DNA of 23,216 bases from Spirochaetaceae bacterium (GCA_003557605.1 PWNW01000118.1:1-23216); one strand, 5' to 3'. Shown: positions 13,600 to 21,783, numbered from the stretch's first letter. The notes: generated by a model from the sequence alone, not told the origin. Made by a program: numbers and translations.

Positions 13600-14415
13600 A
13601 TGAAGCAGGAAATAACCCGAAACCTCTGGAACGGGGTAAATATTCCGGTGCTTGGATACGGAACTTTTAAGATTGATGACGATGCAGTTCGGGCCTCAGT
13701 TTCTTCAGCCCTTCGGGCAGGATATCGTCATATCGATACTGCTTCCATGTATCAGAACGAGAGCGGCATCGGTCTCGGAATCAAGGACAGCGGTATTCCT
13801 CGGGAGGAAATCTTCATCACCAGCAAAATCTGGAACAGTGAGCAGGGGTATCATGGGGCTCTGCAGGCCTTTGAAGAGAGCCGCAGACGCCTTGATACGG
13901 AATACCTGGACCTGTATCTGATACACTGGCCGAAGGATAAATCTCTGGAAACCTGGAGCGCACTGGAAAAACTCTACGGGGACGGACGTGTCAGGTCTGT
14001 CGGAGTAAGCAATTTCAAGATCCATCACCTGCAGGAGATCATGCATCACGGTGATATTGTTCCCATGGTGAACCAGGTGGAGCTGCATCCCCAGTACCCG
14101 CAGCAGCGTCTGCGCAGTTTCTGTGAAAAATTCGATATTGCCGTTGAATCCTGGGCCCCGCTGATGCGGGGAAAGATCTTTGATATGCCTGTGCTGCAGA
14201 GACTTTCGGAAACATATAAGAAGACCATACCCCAGATCGTGGTTCGATGGCAGTACCAAATGGGGATTGTCTCACTTGTAAAAACCGTTTCACCGGAGCG
14301 GATGGCCGAAAACCGGGATATATTCGATTTTGAGCTCTCCGATGATGACATGAGAGCAATTGACACCCTCCAGGGAGACCGCATCGGCCCAGACCCTGAT
14401 CTTATCACATTCTAG
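13600..14415 (+). CDS. Aldo/keto reductase (AKR5, 2,5-diketo-D-gluconate reductase-like)
   Basis: 271 residues, the usual length for the compact bacterial AKR5 enzymes; a cytosolic NAD(P)H-dependent carbonyl reductase. The catalytic tetrad is visible: Asp in GYRHIDTASMY, Tyr in the same segment, Lys in ITSKIWN, and His in LYLIHWPKDK. SVGVSNFKIHHL and VNQVELHPQYPQ are family signatures. The cofactor loop is IVSLVKTVSPERM; most relatives have IPKS there, and the Lys is retained. The substrate cannot be predicted. GGGAGG lies 6 nt before the ATG. Its TAG stop shares a CTAG with the stop of the convergent sugar kinase. Confidence 0.92.
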   Translation: MKQEITRNLWNGVNIPVLGYGTFKIDDDAVRASVSSALRAGYRHIDTASMYQNESGIGLGIKDSGIPREEIFITSKIWNSEQGYHGALQAFEESRRRLDTEYLDLYLIHWPKDKSLETWSALEKLYGDGRVRSVGVSNFKIHHLQEIMHHGDIVPMVNQVELHPQYPQQRLRSFCEKFDIAVESWAPLMRGKIFDMPVLQRLSETYKKTIPQIVVRWQYQMGIVSLVKTVSPERMAENRDIFDFELSDDDMRAIDTLQGDRIGPDPDLITF

Positions 14416-15356
14416 TTCATCATATTGAGCACATAATCTATGCCGGGAGGGTCTGCTCCCTGCTTCTGGCAGGTTCCCTCCGCGGCATGGGTTGCGAAGG
14501 TAAGTGCACGCTGTGCGTGTTCCTGTGAGACCTCTCCGATATCCCTTGGGCCGAGCAGACCTTCACGATACAGATACGCCAGCAGCCCGGCATGAAACGT
14601 ATCTCCTGCGCCGATGGTGTCTGCCACCTGAATCGGGTTGGTGGGTGCAAAGGCCTCGATATGGGAGGAAAACCAGTAGGACCCCTTAATGCCGTGGGTG
14701 ACCACACAGACCTTGGACCCCAGTGATAAAATTGTTTCAGCCCCTTTTTTGATGTCCCCGTCAGGATAAATCCAGGCCAGGTCCTCATCACTGATCTTTA
14801 CGATATCGACGGAACTGAAGAGGCTTTCAAGGCGGGTCATATACCGGTTTTTGTCCGCCACCATGCTTGGGCGAATATTCGGGTCAAATGATGCGGTGAC
14901 TGAACTGTCCCGCTGCAGCATGAAGTCATGAATCCCTTCTGCCCCGGGTTCAAGGGCAAGGGATATCGATCCTATCTGGATGCATGCGGGCTTGGAGGCA
15001 AGCGAGGACACAGCGGAGGAAATTTCTTCTGCAGTTATTGACCTGTCGGCAGAGCCGTTGGTGTAGAATGCGTATTCCGCTTTATGGTTGACAATTTTAG
15101 CAAATGCAAGGGTGGTGGGGGCATCGCTTCTCAGCAGCACCGAGGTGTCCACATGGTTGTTCTCAAGGTGATTCACCAGCATGGTGCCGAAGAGGTCCCG
15201 GGAAAGTTTGCTGATGAACACGGCAGGAACATCAAGCCTTCGCAGGGCAATGGCAGTATTGAAGGGAGAACCCCCTGGTGCGGGAATAAATGATGGATTT
15301 CCGCCCTTGTCGGTGTAGATGAAATCTATCAGTGCCTCACCGAGTGAAATAATCAT
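14412..15356 (-). CDS. PfkB-family sugar kinase, probably fructokinase-like
   Basis: 314 residues. It begins MIISLGEALIDF, with the PfkB N-terminal substrate region PAPGGSPFNTAIALRRL and the C-terminal signature DTIGAGDTFHAG at 246-257, where Asp252 is the catalytic base. The order and length fit bacterial fructokinases (ScrK/FrcK type), but ribokinase-family members share these motifs, so the sugar is uncertain. The start at 15356 is chosen over an upstream in-frame ATG at 15401 because GGAGGT lies 6 nt before it and the family starts at this Met. It is divergent from the fab operon across a 167-bp region that holds a perfect palindrome and the fabH promoter. Confidence 0.88.
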   Translation of the reverse strand: MIISLGEALIDFIYTDKGGNPSFIPAPGGSPFNTAIALRRLDVPAVFISKLSRDLFGTMLVNHLENNHVDTSVLLRSDAPTTLAFAKIVNHKAEYAFYTNGSADRSITAEEISSAVSSLASKPACIQIGSISLALEPGAEGIHDFMLQRDSSVTASFDPNIRPSMVADKNRYMTRLESLFSSVDIVKISDEDLAWIYPDGDIKKGAETILSLGSKVCVVTHGIKGSYWFSSHIEAFAPTNPIQVADTIGAGDTFHAGLLAYLYREGLLGPRDIGEVSQEHAQRALTFATHAAEGTCQKQGADPPGIDYVLNMMN

Positions 15357-15456
15357 GGTTGTACCTCCTGCAGCAGGTATGTTGCTACTGCACTGTATCA
15401 CACTTGAAACAGCAAGTACAGTCCAGTGAATTTATAGTGGAATAAATTGAACAAAC

Positions 15457-15470
15457 TGTCAATATTGACA
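15457..15470. repeat. Perfect 14-bp palindrome TGTCAATATTGACA at the fabH promoter
   Basis: The sequence equals its own reverse complement and contains the fabH -35 hexamer TTGACA (15465-15470) plus a second TTGACA on the minus strand (15462-15457) pointing at the sugar kinase. A further TGTCA half-site lies at 15484-15488 next to the -10. It could be an operator, for example for the downstream TetR protein, or two overlapping -35 boxes. Confidence 0.55.
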
Positions 15471-15492
15471 AAAAATAAAAAAATGTCATAAT
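15465..15492 (+). promoter_or_regulatory. Promoter of the fab operon
   Basis: TTGACA (15465-15470), 16-nt spacer and CATAAT (15487-15492), preceded by TGT giving an extended -10. The region around is A/T-rich. The leader to the fabH ATG at 15524 is about 25 nt and contains AAAGGAG (15512-15518). Confidence 0.7.
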
Positions 15493-15523
15493 AAGAGCTG
15501 AGATTCAGATGAAAGGAGACAGG

Positions 15524-16510
15524 ATGAAAACGGTAATAACATCAGTGGGATCATATATACCGAAACGGCGAGTGACCAATGATGAACTGGCAGAACATAT
15601 AAATACATCAGATGAGTGGATACGTTCCCATACAGGAATCGGGGCAAGACATATAGCAGAGGATGATGAAGCATCCTCTGATCTGGGATACAGAGCGGCG
15701 CTTGATGCAATTGAACGTGCCGGGCTGCAGGTCAGAGACATTGGAGGGATCATCACAGCGACAGCAACACCGGACCATCCCGGATTTCCTTCAACCGCCT
15801 GCATCATTCAGGATAAGCTGAAGGCCCAGCCGATATGGGCGTTTGACATTGCTGCCGGATGCAGTGGATTTATCTATGGAATTGAAGCAGCCCGGGGAAT
15901 GCTGCAGCTAGGAAGTACCGATCACATTCTGGTAATAGGAACAGAAAAGCTTACCAGTGTAGTCGACTGGAATGACAGAAACTGCGTGCTCTTCGGTGAT
16001 GCAGCTGGTGCGGTAATCGTTTCCGCCTCGACGGCAGATGATGAAGGACGGGGAATTTTGTGCAGTGAACTGCATGCCGACGGAGCAGGGGCTGATGCGC
16101 TGATCGTGTCTGTGGGAGGTTCCAGGCATCCGATGAAGAACGGGTATCAGGACATATCGGACATCACCCTGCGTATGCAGGGACGGCGGGTCTATAATTT
16201 TGCGGTGTCAGTCCTGGTAAGCACCCTGAAATCACTGCTTGAGAAGACTAACCTCACCATAGATGATATCTCGTATATAGTTCCGCATCAGGCAAATATT
16301 AGAATCATTCAGGCCGCTGCTAAACGCCTAGGTTTCCCTAATGACAAGTTTTATGTTAATATTGAAAACCTGGCAAACACTTCCGCAGCTTCGATCCCAG
16401 TAGCTCTTCGTGAGATGGAAGATACTGGTCTGCTGAAAAAAGGTGACATCATTGCTGCCGTGGGATTTGGGGCCGGTCTTACATATGGAGGAAACATTAT
16501 CGTATGGTGA
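15524..16510 (+). CDS. fabH: Beta-ketoacyl-ACP synthase III
   Basis: Starts fatty-acid synthesis by condensing an acyl-CoA (usually acetyl-CoA) with malonyl-ACP. 328 residues. The catalytic triad is complete: Cys113 in DIAAGCSGFIYG, His255 in IVPHQANIRI and Asn285 in ENLANTSAASIP. The C-terminal GFGAGLTYGG is typical. An in-frame ATG at 15509 exists, but AAAGGAG (15512-15518) lies 5 nt before 15524 and the family starts MKT-I--VGSYIP, so 15524 is the start. It is first in a six-gene fab operon; its stop overlaps the fabD start (ATGGTGA). Primer preference (straight or branched) cannot be read reliably. Confidence 0.97.
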   Translation: MKTVITSVGSYIPKRRVTNDELAEHINTSDEWIRSHTGIGARHIAEDDEASSDLGYRAALDAIERAGLQVRDIGGIITATATPDHPGFPSTACIIQDKLKAQPIWAFDIAAGCSGFIYGIEAARGMLQLGSTDHILVIGTEKLTSVVDWNDRNCVLFGDAAGAVIVSASTADDEGRGILCSELHADGAGADALIVSVGGSRHPMKNGYQDISDITLRMQGRRVYNFAVSVLVSTLKSLLEKTNLTIDDISYIVPHQANIRIIQAAAKRLGFPNDKFYVNIENLANTSAASIPVALREMEDTGLLKKGDIIAAVGFGAGLTYGGNIIVW

Positions 16511-17496
16511 AAACAATATTTCTGTTTCCCGGTCAGGGGGCTCAGCACTCCGGGATGGGAAAGGATCTTTGGGAAACATATGAGGTTGTGAAGCATCTGT
16601 TTGACGAAGCATCACACATCTGCGGGCAGGATATGAAGCATCTTCTGTTTGAAGCTGATGAGCAGGTATTGAAGCAGACCGTGAACACCCAGACTGCCGT
16701 CACCCTCATGAACATATCTGTCAGGGAGGTGCTTCAGCTTCATGGAATCACCTCCTGCGCATCAGCAGGATTCAGCCTTGGAGAGCTCAGCGCTCTGTAT
16801 GATGCAGGCACTATAGGGTTTGAAGATCTCATGATCCTTGCAAAACATCGTGCTGAAACCCTTGATGCATGTTCCCGGTTCCTCTCAGATCAGGGCGGAG
16901 GACCTGCCATGGCAGCGGTAATCGGTCTTGATTTTGCTGCAGTGAGCAGCATTGTTGCAGAGAAGAGAAATGGGCATGTATATGCATCCAATGACAACAG
17001 TCCAACTCAGGTATCGATATCCGGACTGGCAGATGCCGTCAATGCCATAAAGCCTGCGCTTATGGAAGCAGGTGCGAGGAGGGTGATCCCCTTGAAAGTG
17101 TCAGGTCCCTTTCATACACCCCTGCTGCAGGACGCAGCGGACATGTTCAGGGAAAGCCTTGATGCAGTGCAGTGGAAACCCTTCAGCAAACCGTGCTGTT
17201 CAAATGCCTCGGGGGGATTTTTTACCTCCCCTGAAGAGGTCCCTGAACTGTGCTGGAAGCAGATAGTATCTCCAGTCAGATGGGTCGATGTGATGAAGCA
17301 TTTGAAGACCGTCACAGGTCATGCCGCTGTTGAATCCGGACCGGGTACGGTGCTTACCGGATTATGGAAATCAGTTGTGCCGGAATTGCCCTGCTTTGCA
17401 GTGGGTTCTGCGCAGCAGGTTGACGCTTTGAAAGATCAGATACAGATACTTGAAAGGGAGGATCTGCATGGACAAGACAGTTCTGCTGAAGGATAA
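16504..17496 (+). CDS. fabD: Malonyl-CoA:ACP transacylase
   Basis: Transfers malonyl groups from CoA to acyl carrier protein. 330 residues. LFPGQGAQHSGMG is at 7-19. The nucleophile Ser91 lies in GFSLGE (89-94), where most FabD proteins have GHSLGE. The catalytic His204 is in VSGPFHTPLL, and Gln253 is in KQIVSPVRW. So only the residue before the nucleophile differs; GLSLGE and similar variants exist in other bacteria, so activity is expected. The ATG overlaps the fabH stop by 7 bp. The 3' end overlaps fabG by 29 bp, giving an unusually charged, possibly non-essential tail (residues about 318-330). Confidence 0.96.
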   Translation: MVKTIFLFPGQGAQHSGMGKDLWETYEVVKHLFDEASHICGQDMKHLLFEADEQVLKQTVNTQTAVTLMNISVREVLQLHGITSCASAGFSLGELSALYDAGTIGFEDLMILAKHRAETLDACSRFLSDQGGGPAMAAVIGLDFAAVSSIVAEKRNGHVYASNDNSPTQVSISGLADAVNAIKPALMEAGARRVIPLKVSGPFHTPLLQDAADMFRESLDAVQWKPFSKPCCSNASGGFFTSPEEVPELCWKQIVSPVRWVDVMKHLKTVTGHAAVESGPGTVLTGLWKSVVPELPCFAVGSAQQVDALKDQIQILEREDLHGQDSSAEG

Positions 17497-18223
17497 GAAA
17501 GTCCTTGTTACCGGGGGGTCCCGGGGAATAGGGTTTGCGGTGGTTGAGGAATGTCTGAAATCAGGGGCAGATGTGCTCTATCTCAGCAGGACTGAAAGCG
17601 CCGCCCATGAACAGCTTAAGGAAACTGCTGAACAGAACGGCAGACAGGTATACTGGGTTCCAGCTGATATCTCCGATGAGGAATCTGCTGAGGAGGGCGT
17701 CAAGAAAGCCTATGAGGTGCTTGGAGCAGTTGATGTGCTGGTTAACAATGCAGGCATCACCAGGGATTCCCTGGTGTTCCGTATGAAACGGGAAGCGTGG
17801 GAGGAAGTGCTTCGGGTGAACCTGACAAGCGCATTCTATACCTGCCGTACCGTTGCCCGGCATATGGCAAAGAACCGAAGCGGTTCAATCATAAATATTT
17901 CCTCGGTAGTCGGCATCAGCGGAAACGGGGGCCAGACCAGCTATTCCGCTTCCAAGGCGGGGCTGATCGGGTTTTCAAAGAGCCTTGCGAAAGAGATAGC
18001 TTCCAGGGGAGTACGGGTCAACGTCATTGCCCCTGGATATATTGAAACTGAAATGACTGCTGTTCTTAAGGATGAGATTACCCAGGCCATAAAGCAGCAG
18101 ATTCCTCTTGGGGTGCTCGGATCACCCAAGCATGTAGCTGACAGTGTAATATTCCTTGCTTCCGATATGTCCTCCTACATAACCGGTCATGTACTGGTTG
18201 TTGACGGCGGGATGATCATGTAG
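17468..18223 (+). CDS. fabG: 3-oxoacyl-ACP reductase
   Basis: NADPH-dependent short-chain dehydrogenase reducing beta-ketoacyl-ACP in the elongation cycle. 251 residues. The Rossmann motif TGGSRGIG is at 15-22, NNAGITRD at 93-100 and Asn118. The catalytic triad is Ser146, Tyr159 and Lys163 (YSASK). The C-terminus ends ITGHVLVVDGGMIM, as in FabG proteins. The start at 17468 is supported by GGGAGGA at 17456-17462, 5 nt upstream; a TTG at 17450 in frame is not needed. It overlaps the fabD end by 29 bp. The 23 nt before fabF contain only a ribosome site, so acpP, which commonly lies here, is absent. Confidence 0.96.
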   Translation: MDKTVLLKDKKVLVTGGSRGIGFAVVEECLKSGADVLYLSRTESAAHEQLKETAEQNGRQVYWVPADISDEESAEEGVKKAYEVLGAVDVLVNNAGITRDSLVFRMKREAWEEVLRVNLTSAFYTCRTVARHMAKNRSGSIINISSVVGISGNGGQTSYSASKAGLIGFSKSLAKEIASRGVRVNVIAPGYIETEMTAVLKDEITQAIKQQIPLGVLGSPKHVADSVIFLASDMSSYITGHVLVVDGGMIM

Positions 18224-18246
18224 CTGAAAGATCAGGAGAGATAGAG

Positions 18247-19500
18247 ATGAGCAGACGAGTAGTAATTACAGGAATGGGAACCATTAACCCCCTTGGAAAC
18301 AGTGTTGAGGAAACATGGAGCGGGATACAGGAAGGCAGGTCAGGAATTACGAAGCTGACCCGGTTTGATCCTGAGCTGTTTCCCTCAAAAATCGCAGGAG
18401 AAGTAAAGAATTTCGATCCCAGTGACTTTATGGACCGAAGGGAGCACCGCAATATGGCTGATTTTACCAAATATGCGGTCGCTTCCACCGTACAGGCCGT
18501 CAAGGATGCTGGGTTTTATACCGATGGTAAACTCGCATATGATCCAGAGTCAGTGGGCACCTATATCGGAAACGGGATCGGCGGGTTTGAGGTCATTGAG
18601 GAAGCGGTGGTCAAACTGTATGACTCCGGCCCCCGTTCTGTCGCTCCCATGACGGTTCCGAAGATGATCACCAACGAAGCAGGCGGAAATATTGCGATGA
18701 AATACGGCATCAAAGGGCCCTGCATCACCATCGCAACCGCATGTGCTTCAGGTACTGATGCCATAGGTGCGGCATTTCATGCGATTAAATATGGTGAAAT
18801 TGAAGCAGCTGTTGCCGGGGGAACTGAAGCATCAATATGTCAGCTTGGGTTTGCAGGATTCTGCAAGATACAGGCCCTTTCCACCGGATTCAATGATCAG
18901 CCTGAGAAAGCCTGCCGCCCCTTTGATAAGGACCGTGACGGGTTTATTATGGGTGAGGGCGCTGCAGTGTTTATTCTTGAGGAACTTGAACAAGCTCTTC
19001 GGCGCGGTGCTCCCATATATGGGGAGATTTCCGGTTATGCCGCAACTTGTGATGCATTTCACCTTACGGCACCTGACCCTGCCGGAAAGGGAGCAGCCCT
19101 TGCCATGAAACGCGCTATACGTGATGCGGGTCTGAAGCCTGAAGATATTGACTACATGAATGCCCATGGGACTTCAACACCTACCAATGATCCGATCGAG
19201 ACATTGGCAATTAAGGAGGCCTTCGGGGATTATGCATATACCCTGAAGATTTCCTCAACAAAATCAATGACATCCCATCTTGTTGGAGCTGCAGGAGCCC
19301 TTGAGGCACTCATATCAGTACTGGCCATTCGTAATCAGTATTTTCCCCCGACAATGAATCTTGATGAGCCCGATGAACGATGTGATCTTGATTATGTGCC
19401 GAATCACGGTATGCACGGGAAAATCAATGCAGTGCTCACCGATTCTCTCGGATTCGGCGGGCATAATTCAGCCCTGGTAATTAAGAAGTTTGAGCAGTGA
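18247..19500 (+). CDS. fabF: Beta-ketoacyl-ACP synthase II
   Basis: Condensing enzyme for chain elongation. 417 residues. It begins MSRRVVITGMGTINPLGNSV; the catalytic Cys166 is in IATACASGTDAIG, His307 is in MNAHGTSTPTNDPIE, and Lys339 and His344 are in STKSMTSHLVGAAG. Most FabF proteins have KSMTGH, so Gly to Ser at 343 is a small deviation. The GFGGHNSAL segment near the C-terminus is typical. AGGAGA precedes the ATG. The fabZ gene starts 11 nt after the stop. FabB-type function (for unsaturated fatty acids) cannot be excluded but length and order favour FabF. Confidence 0.96.
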   Translation: MSRRVVITGMGTINPLGNSVEETWSGIQEGRSGITKLTRFDPELFPSKIAGEVKNFDPSDFMDRREHRNMADFTKYAVASTVQAVKDAGFYTDGKLAYDPESVGTYIGNGIGGFEVIEEAVVKLYDSGPRSVAPMTVPKMITNEAGGNIAMKYGIKGPCITIATACASGTDAIGAAFHAIKYGEIEAAVAGGTEASICQLGFAGFCKIQALSTGFNDQPEKACRPFDKDRDGFIMGEGAAVFILEELEQALRRGAPIYGEISGYAATCDAFHLTAPDPAGKGAALAMKRAIRDAGLKPEDIDYMNAHGTSTPTNDPIETLAIKEAFGDYAYTLKISSTKSMTSHLVGAAGALEALISVLAIRNQYFPPTMNLDEPDERCDLDYVPNHGMHGKINAVLTDSLGFGGHNSALVIKKFEQ

Positions 19501-19511
19501 GGTATGGAGCA

Positions 19512-19934
19512 ATGAGCATTAAGGACTTGATCCCCCATAGAGAACCCTTCCTTTTCGTGGAAGAACTCATCAAGGCTGATGAACGGACAATTATCGGTGA
19601 AAAGCATTTTTCCGGTGATGAGTTTTTCTTTCAGGGACATTTCCCGGGATATCCTGTGGTTCCCGGTGTTCTTCTCATTGAGGCTATGGCCCAGTGCGGA
19701 GGGGCCGGAATACGAAAGGCAGGAATAGTTGAGAAAACGGCAATATACTTTCTTGTAACCATAGACAAGGCAAAATTCAGGCGGCAGGTGCTTCCTGGAG
19801 ATACGGTGCGTTTTGAAATAACCAATAAACGGGTAACCAAGCAGATGCTCAAGCAGGCAGGTACTGCCTATGTTGGTGATGAAGTTGCTGTTGAGGCTTC
19901 CTGGATGGCAATCATCAAGCAGGGGGAACAGTAG
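19512..19934 (+). CDS. fabZ: 3-hydroxyacyl-ACP dehydratase
   Basis: Dehydrates beta-hydroxyacyl-ACP to trans-2-enoyl-ACP. 140 residues, a single hotdog domain. IPHREPFLFVEE is at 7-18; the catalytic His43 lies in GHFPGYPVVPGV and Glu57 in LIEAMAQCGG. The start at 19512 is preferred over an in-frame GTG at 19497 that overlaps the fabF stop: TGAGG at 19498-19502 is 9 nt upstream of the ATG, and the family begins close to the LIPHR motif. The fabV gene follows after 3 nt. No FabA-type isomerase features are seen. Confidence 0.95.
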   Translation: MSIKDLIPHREPFLFVEELIKADERTIIGEKHFSGDEFFFQGHFPGYPVVPGVLLIEAMAQCGGAGIRKAGIVEKTAIYFLVTIDKAKFRRQVLPGDTVRFEITNKRVTKQMLKQAGTAYVGDEVAVEASWMAIIKQGEQ

Positions 19935-19937
19935 ATC

Positions 19938-21119
19938 ATGATTATTCAGCCGAAAATTGTCAGAAATGTATGTCTTACTGCGCATCCTAAAGGATGTGCG
20001 CAGGGAGTGAAAGAACAGATCGAATGGGTTTCCGGAAGACCTGCCTCCGGCATCACCCCGCAAAGGGTGCTGGTGATCGGAGGTTCAACAGGGTACGGCC
20101 TTGCTTCAAGAATCACTGCAGCATTCTGGGGACATGCTGATACGGTGGGCATATCTTTTGAGCGGGAACCGTCGGAAAAAAAGACCGGAACTCCTGGATG
20201 GTATAATAACCGTGCCTTTGATGCAGCTGCTGAACAGCGGGGGTTGAAGGCTGTTACCATTGAGGGTGATGCATTCTCCCATGAGGTGAAGCAGCGGACA
20301 ATTGATGTGCTGAAACATGACATTGGAAAGGTTGATGCAGTAATCTATTCTCTTGCCTCTCCTATGAGGACCGATCCTGATACCGGAGAGACCTATATGT
20401 CGGTGATTAAACCCATCGGCATGCCCTATACCGGATACTCTGTTGACATGATGACTGAAAAAATCAGTCTCACCACCATTGATCCTGCCACTAAACAGCA
20501 GATTGCTTCAACGGTCAAGGTGATGGGCGGTGAAGACTGGATGCTGTGGATGCAGGCGCTGCTGGAGGCTGGAGTGCTTTCACCGGGTGCCGTAACTGCC
20601 GCATACTCCTATATTGGTCCTGAAATTACTTTTCCCCTGTACCGGGAGGGGACCATCGGAAGGGCCAAAGAAGATTTGGAGCAGAAAGCCCGGAAGATTC
20701 ATACCATGCTTTCAGAAATCGGCGGCAGCGCATACGTTTCAGTGAATAAGGCACTGGTAACACGGGCAAGTGCGGTAATTCCTGTGGTGCCCCTGTATAT
20801 ATCGATCCTTTATAAGGTTATGAAGAAGAAGGGGCTTCATGAAGGCTGCATTGAGCAGATCTATCGGCTGTTCTGTGAGCGCCTGTTTACCGGTAATGAT
20901 GTCCCGGTAGATGAACAGGGACGCATCAGAATAGATGACTATGAGATGCGCGATGATGTGCAGGCGGAGACCGCGGACCTGTGGAAGTCTATTGAGAATC
21001 AGGACCTTCACGCCATCTCTGACATCAAAGGGTACAGGTCTGAATACTTCCAGCTCCATGGATTTGAATTTCCTGGGGTGAATTATGATGAAGATACCGA
21101 TCCGATGTCGATTAATTAA
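19938..21119 (+). CDS. fabV: Trans-2-enoyl-ACP/CoA reductase, FabV/TER family
   Basis: NADH-dependent final reduction of the elongation cycle. 393 residues, the usual FabV length. It starts MIIQPKIVRNVCLTAHPKGC. The nucleotide-binding segment is GGSTGYGLASRI (48-59), followed by GTPGWYNNRAFD. The catalytic Tyr235-X8-Lys244 lies in LYREGTIGRAK, the numbering of characterised FabV. The C-terminus shows DEQGRIRIDDYEM. Relatives include Treponema denticola TER, which works on crotonyl-CoA, so a fermentative TER role is possible. Its place at the end of a fab operon with no other enoyl reductase argues for the fatty-acid role. FabV enzymes are typically insensitive to triclosan. A GGGGG ribosome site lies 11 nt upstream, rather far. 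Confidence 0.96.
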   Translation: MIIQPKIVRNVCLTAHPKGCAQGVKEQIEWVSGRPASGITPQRVLVIGGSTGYGLASRITAAFWGHADTVGISFEREPSEKKTGTPGWYNNRAFDAAAEQRGLKAVTIEGDAFSHEVKQRTIDVLKHDIGKVDAVIYSLASPMRTDPDTGETYMSVIKPIGMPYTGYSVDMMTEKISLTTIDPATKQQIASTVKVMGGEDWMLWMQALLEAGVLSPGAVTAAYSYIGPEITFPLYREGTIGRAKEDLEQKARKIHTMLSEIGGSAYVSVNKALVTRASAVIPVVPLYISILYKVMKKKGLHEGCIEQIYRLFCERLFTGNDVPVDEQGRIRIDDYEMRDDVQAETADLWKSIENQDLHAISDIKGYRSEYFQLHGFEFPGVNYDEDTDPMSIN

Positions 21120-21147
21120 TCTTCCCCGCTGTGTTTTAGGAGTAATG

Positions 21148-21156
21148 TGGTATACT
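21148..21156 (+). promoter_or_regulatory. Putative extended -10 promoter of the tetR-type gene
   Basis: TGG-TATACT (21148-21156) is an extended -10 element 31 nt before the ATG at 21188; no good -35 is seen. A small dyad ATACT-N5-AGTAT (21152-21166) spans the -10 and expected start, a plausible autoregulatory site. The 68-bp gap after fabV has no terminator hairpin, so read-through is likely too. Confidence 0.4.
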
Positions 21157-21187
21157 GAGGAAGTATTTTTGGGGGTGAAGGGTTAGT

Positions 21188-21781
21188 ATGCCGAAAATTA
21201 TTGACCACGATAAGCGAAAGGGTGAAATACTGGTGCACGCACTGAAGGTGTTTGCAGAACACGGATATGCAGACACCAGTCTCTCCATGATTGCAAAAGC
21301 CTGCGGGTTGTCACGTCCGACCATCTATCAGTATTTTCGGGATAAGGAAGAGGTGTTTCACTTTGCAGTAAAAAAGGTCACTGGTGAAATGTTCACCCAG
21401 TATGTATCCATTGCTTTCCGGATGGATAAGCCCGTATCCCTGAGGCTGAAGGAGATCTGCGCTGATATCATCATGAAGGGGTATGCCAACCGGGAGGTGC
21501 TCACCGCTCTTGCTGATGTAATGGTGCAGAGAAAACGTGAGGGGGGCGACTTTTCCGATATCATCATGCGCAGGACTGTAAAGCTGAACATTCTATTCAA
21601 AAGGATGCTCCGTTACGGTATTGACGGAGGTGAATTCAGGAATTTTTCTGTTGATGATGTAAGCGCCCAGCTGTTCACGCTCCTTGAGTCCATAGCATTT
21701 CATATGGCCCTGCTGGACAACTTCGATCCGAAGGCATCAATCCGCCTGATACATCTGTTTATCGACAACCTTTCTCAATAG
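21188..21781 (+). CDS. TetR/AcrR-family transcriptional regulator
   Basis: 197 residues. The N-terminal helix-turn-helix covers about 12-58: ALKVFAEHGYADTSLSMIA, then KACGLSRPTIYQYFRDKEEVF, the canonical TetR DNA-binding domain. The C-terminal ligand domain (about 70-197) is helical with no recognisable specificity. It lies 68 bp downstream of fabV on the same strand. TetR-type lipid regulators such as FabR and DesT exist, so control of the fab operon through the palindrome at its promoter is a reasonable hypothesis, but the ligand and site are not shown by the sequence. GAAGGG lies about 6 nt before the ATG. It converges on zwf with a 2-bp gap and no terminator. Confidence 0.9.
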   Translation: MPKIIDHDKRKGEILVHALKVFAEHGYADTSLSMIAKACGLSRPTIYQYFRDKEEVFHFAVKKVTGEMFTQYVSIAFRMDKPVSLRLKEICADIIMKGYANREVLTALADVMVQRKREGGDFSDIIMRRTVKLNILFKRMLRYGIDGGEFRNFSVDDVSAQLFTLLESIAFHMALLDNFDPKASIRLIHLFIDNLSQ

Positions 21782-21783
21782 GT

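Noticed and set aside
15374..15401. ATG 15401 as the start of the sugar kinase
   Set aside because: The downstream Met at 15356 has GGAGGT 6 nt upstream and fits the family start.
18224..18246. A missed acpP gene between fabG and fabF
   Set aside because: The gap is 23 nt and no frame there or overlapping encodes an ACP-type DSL motif.
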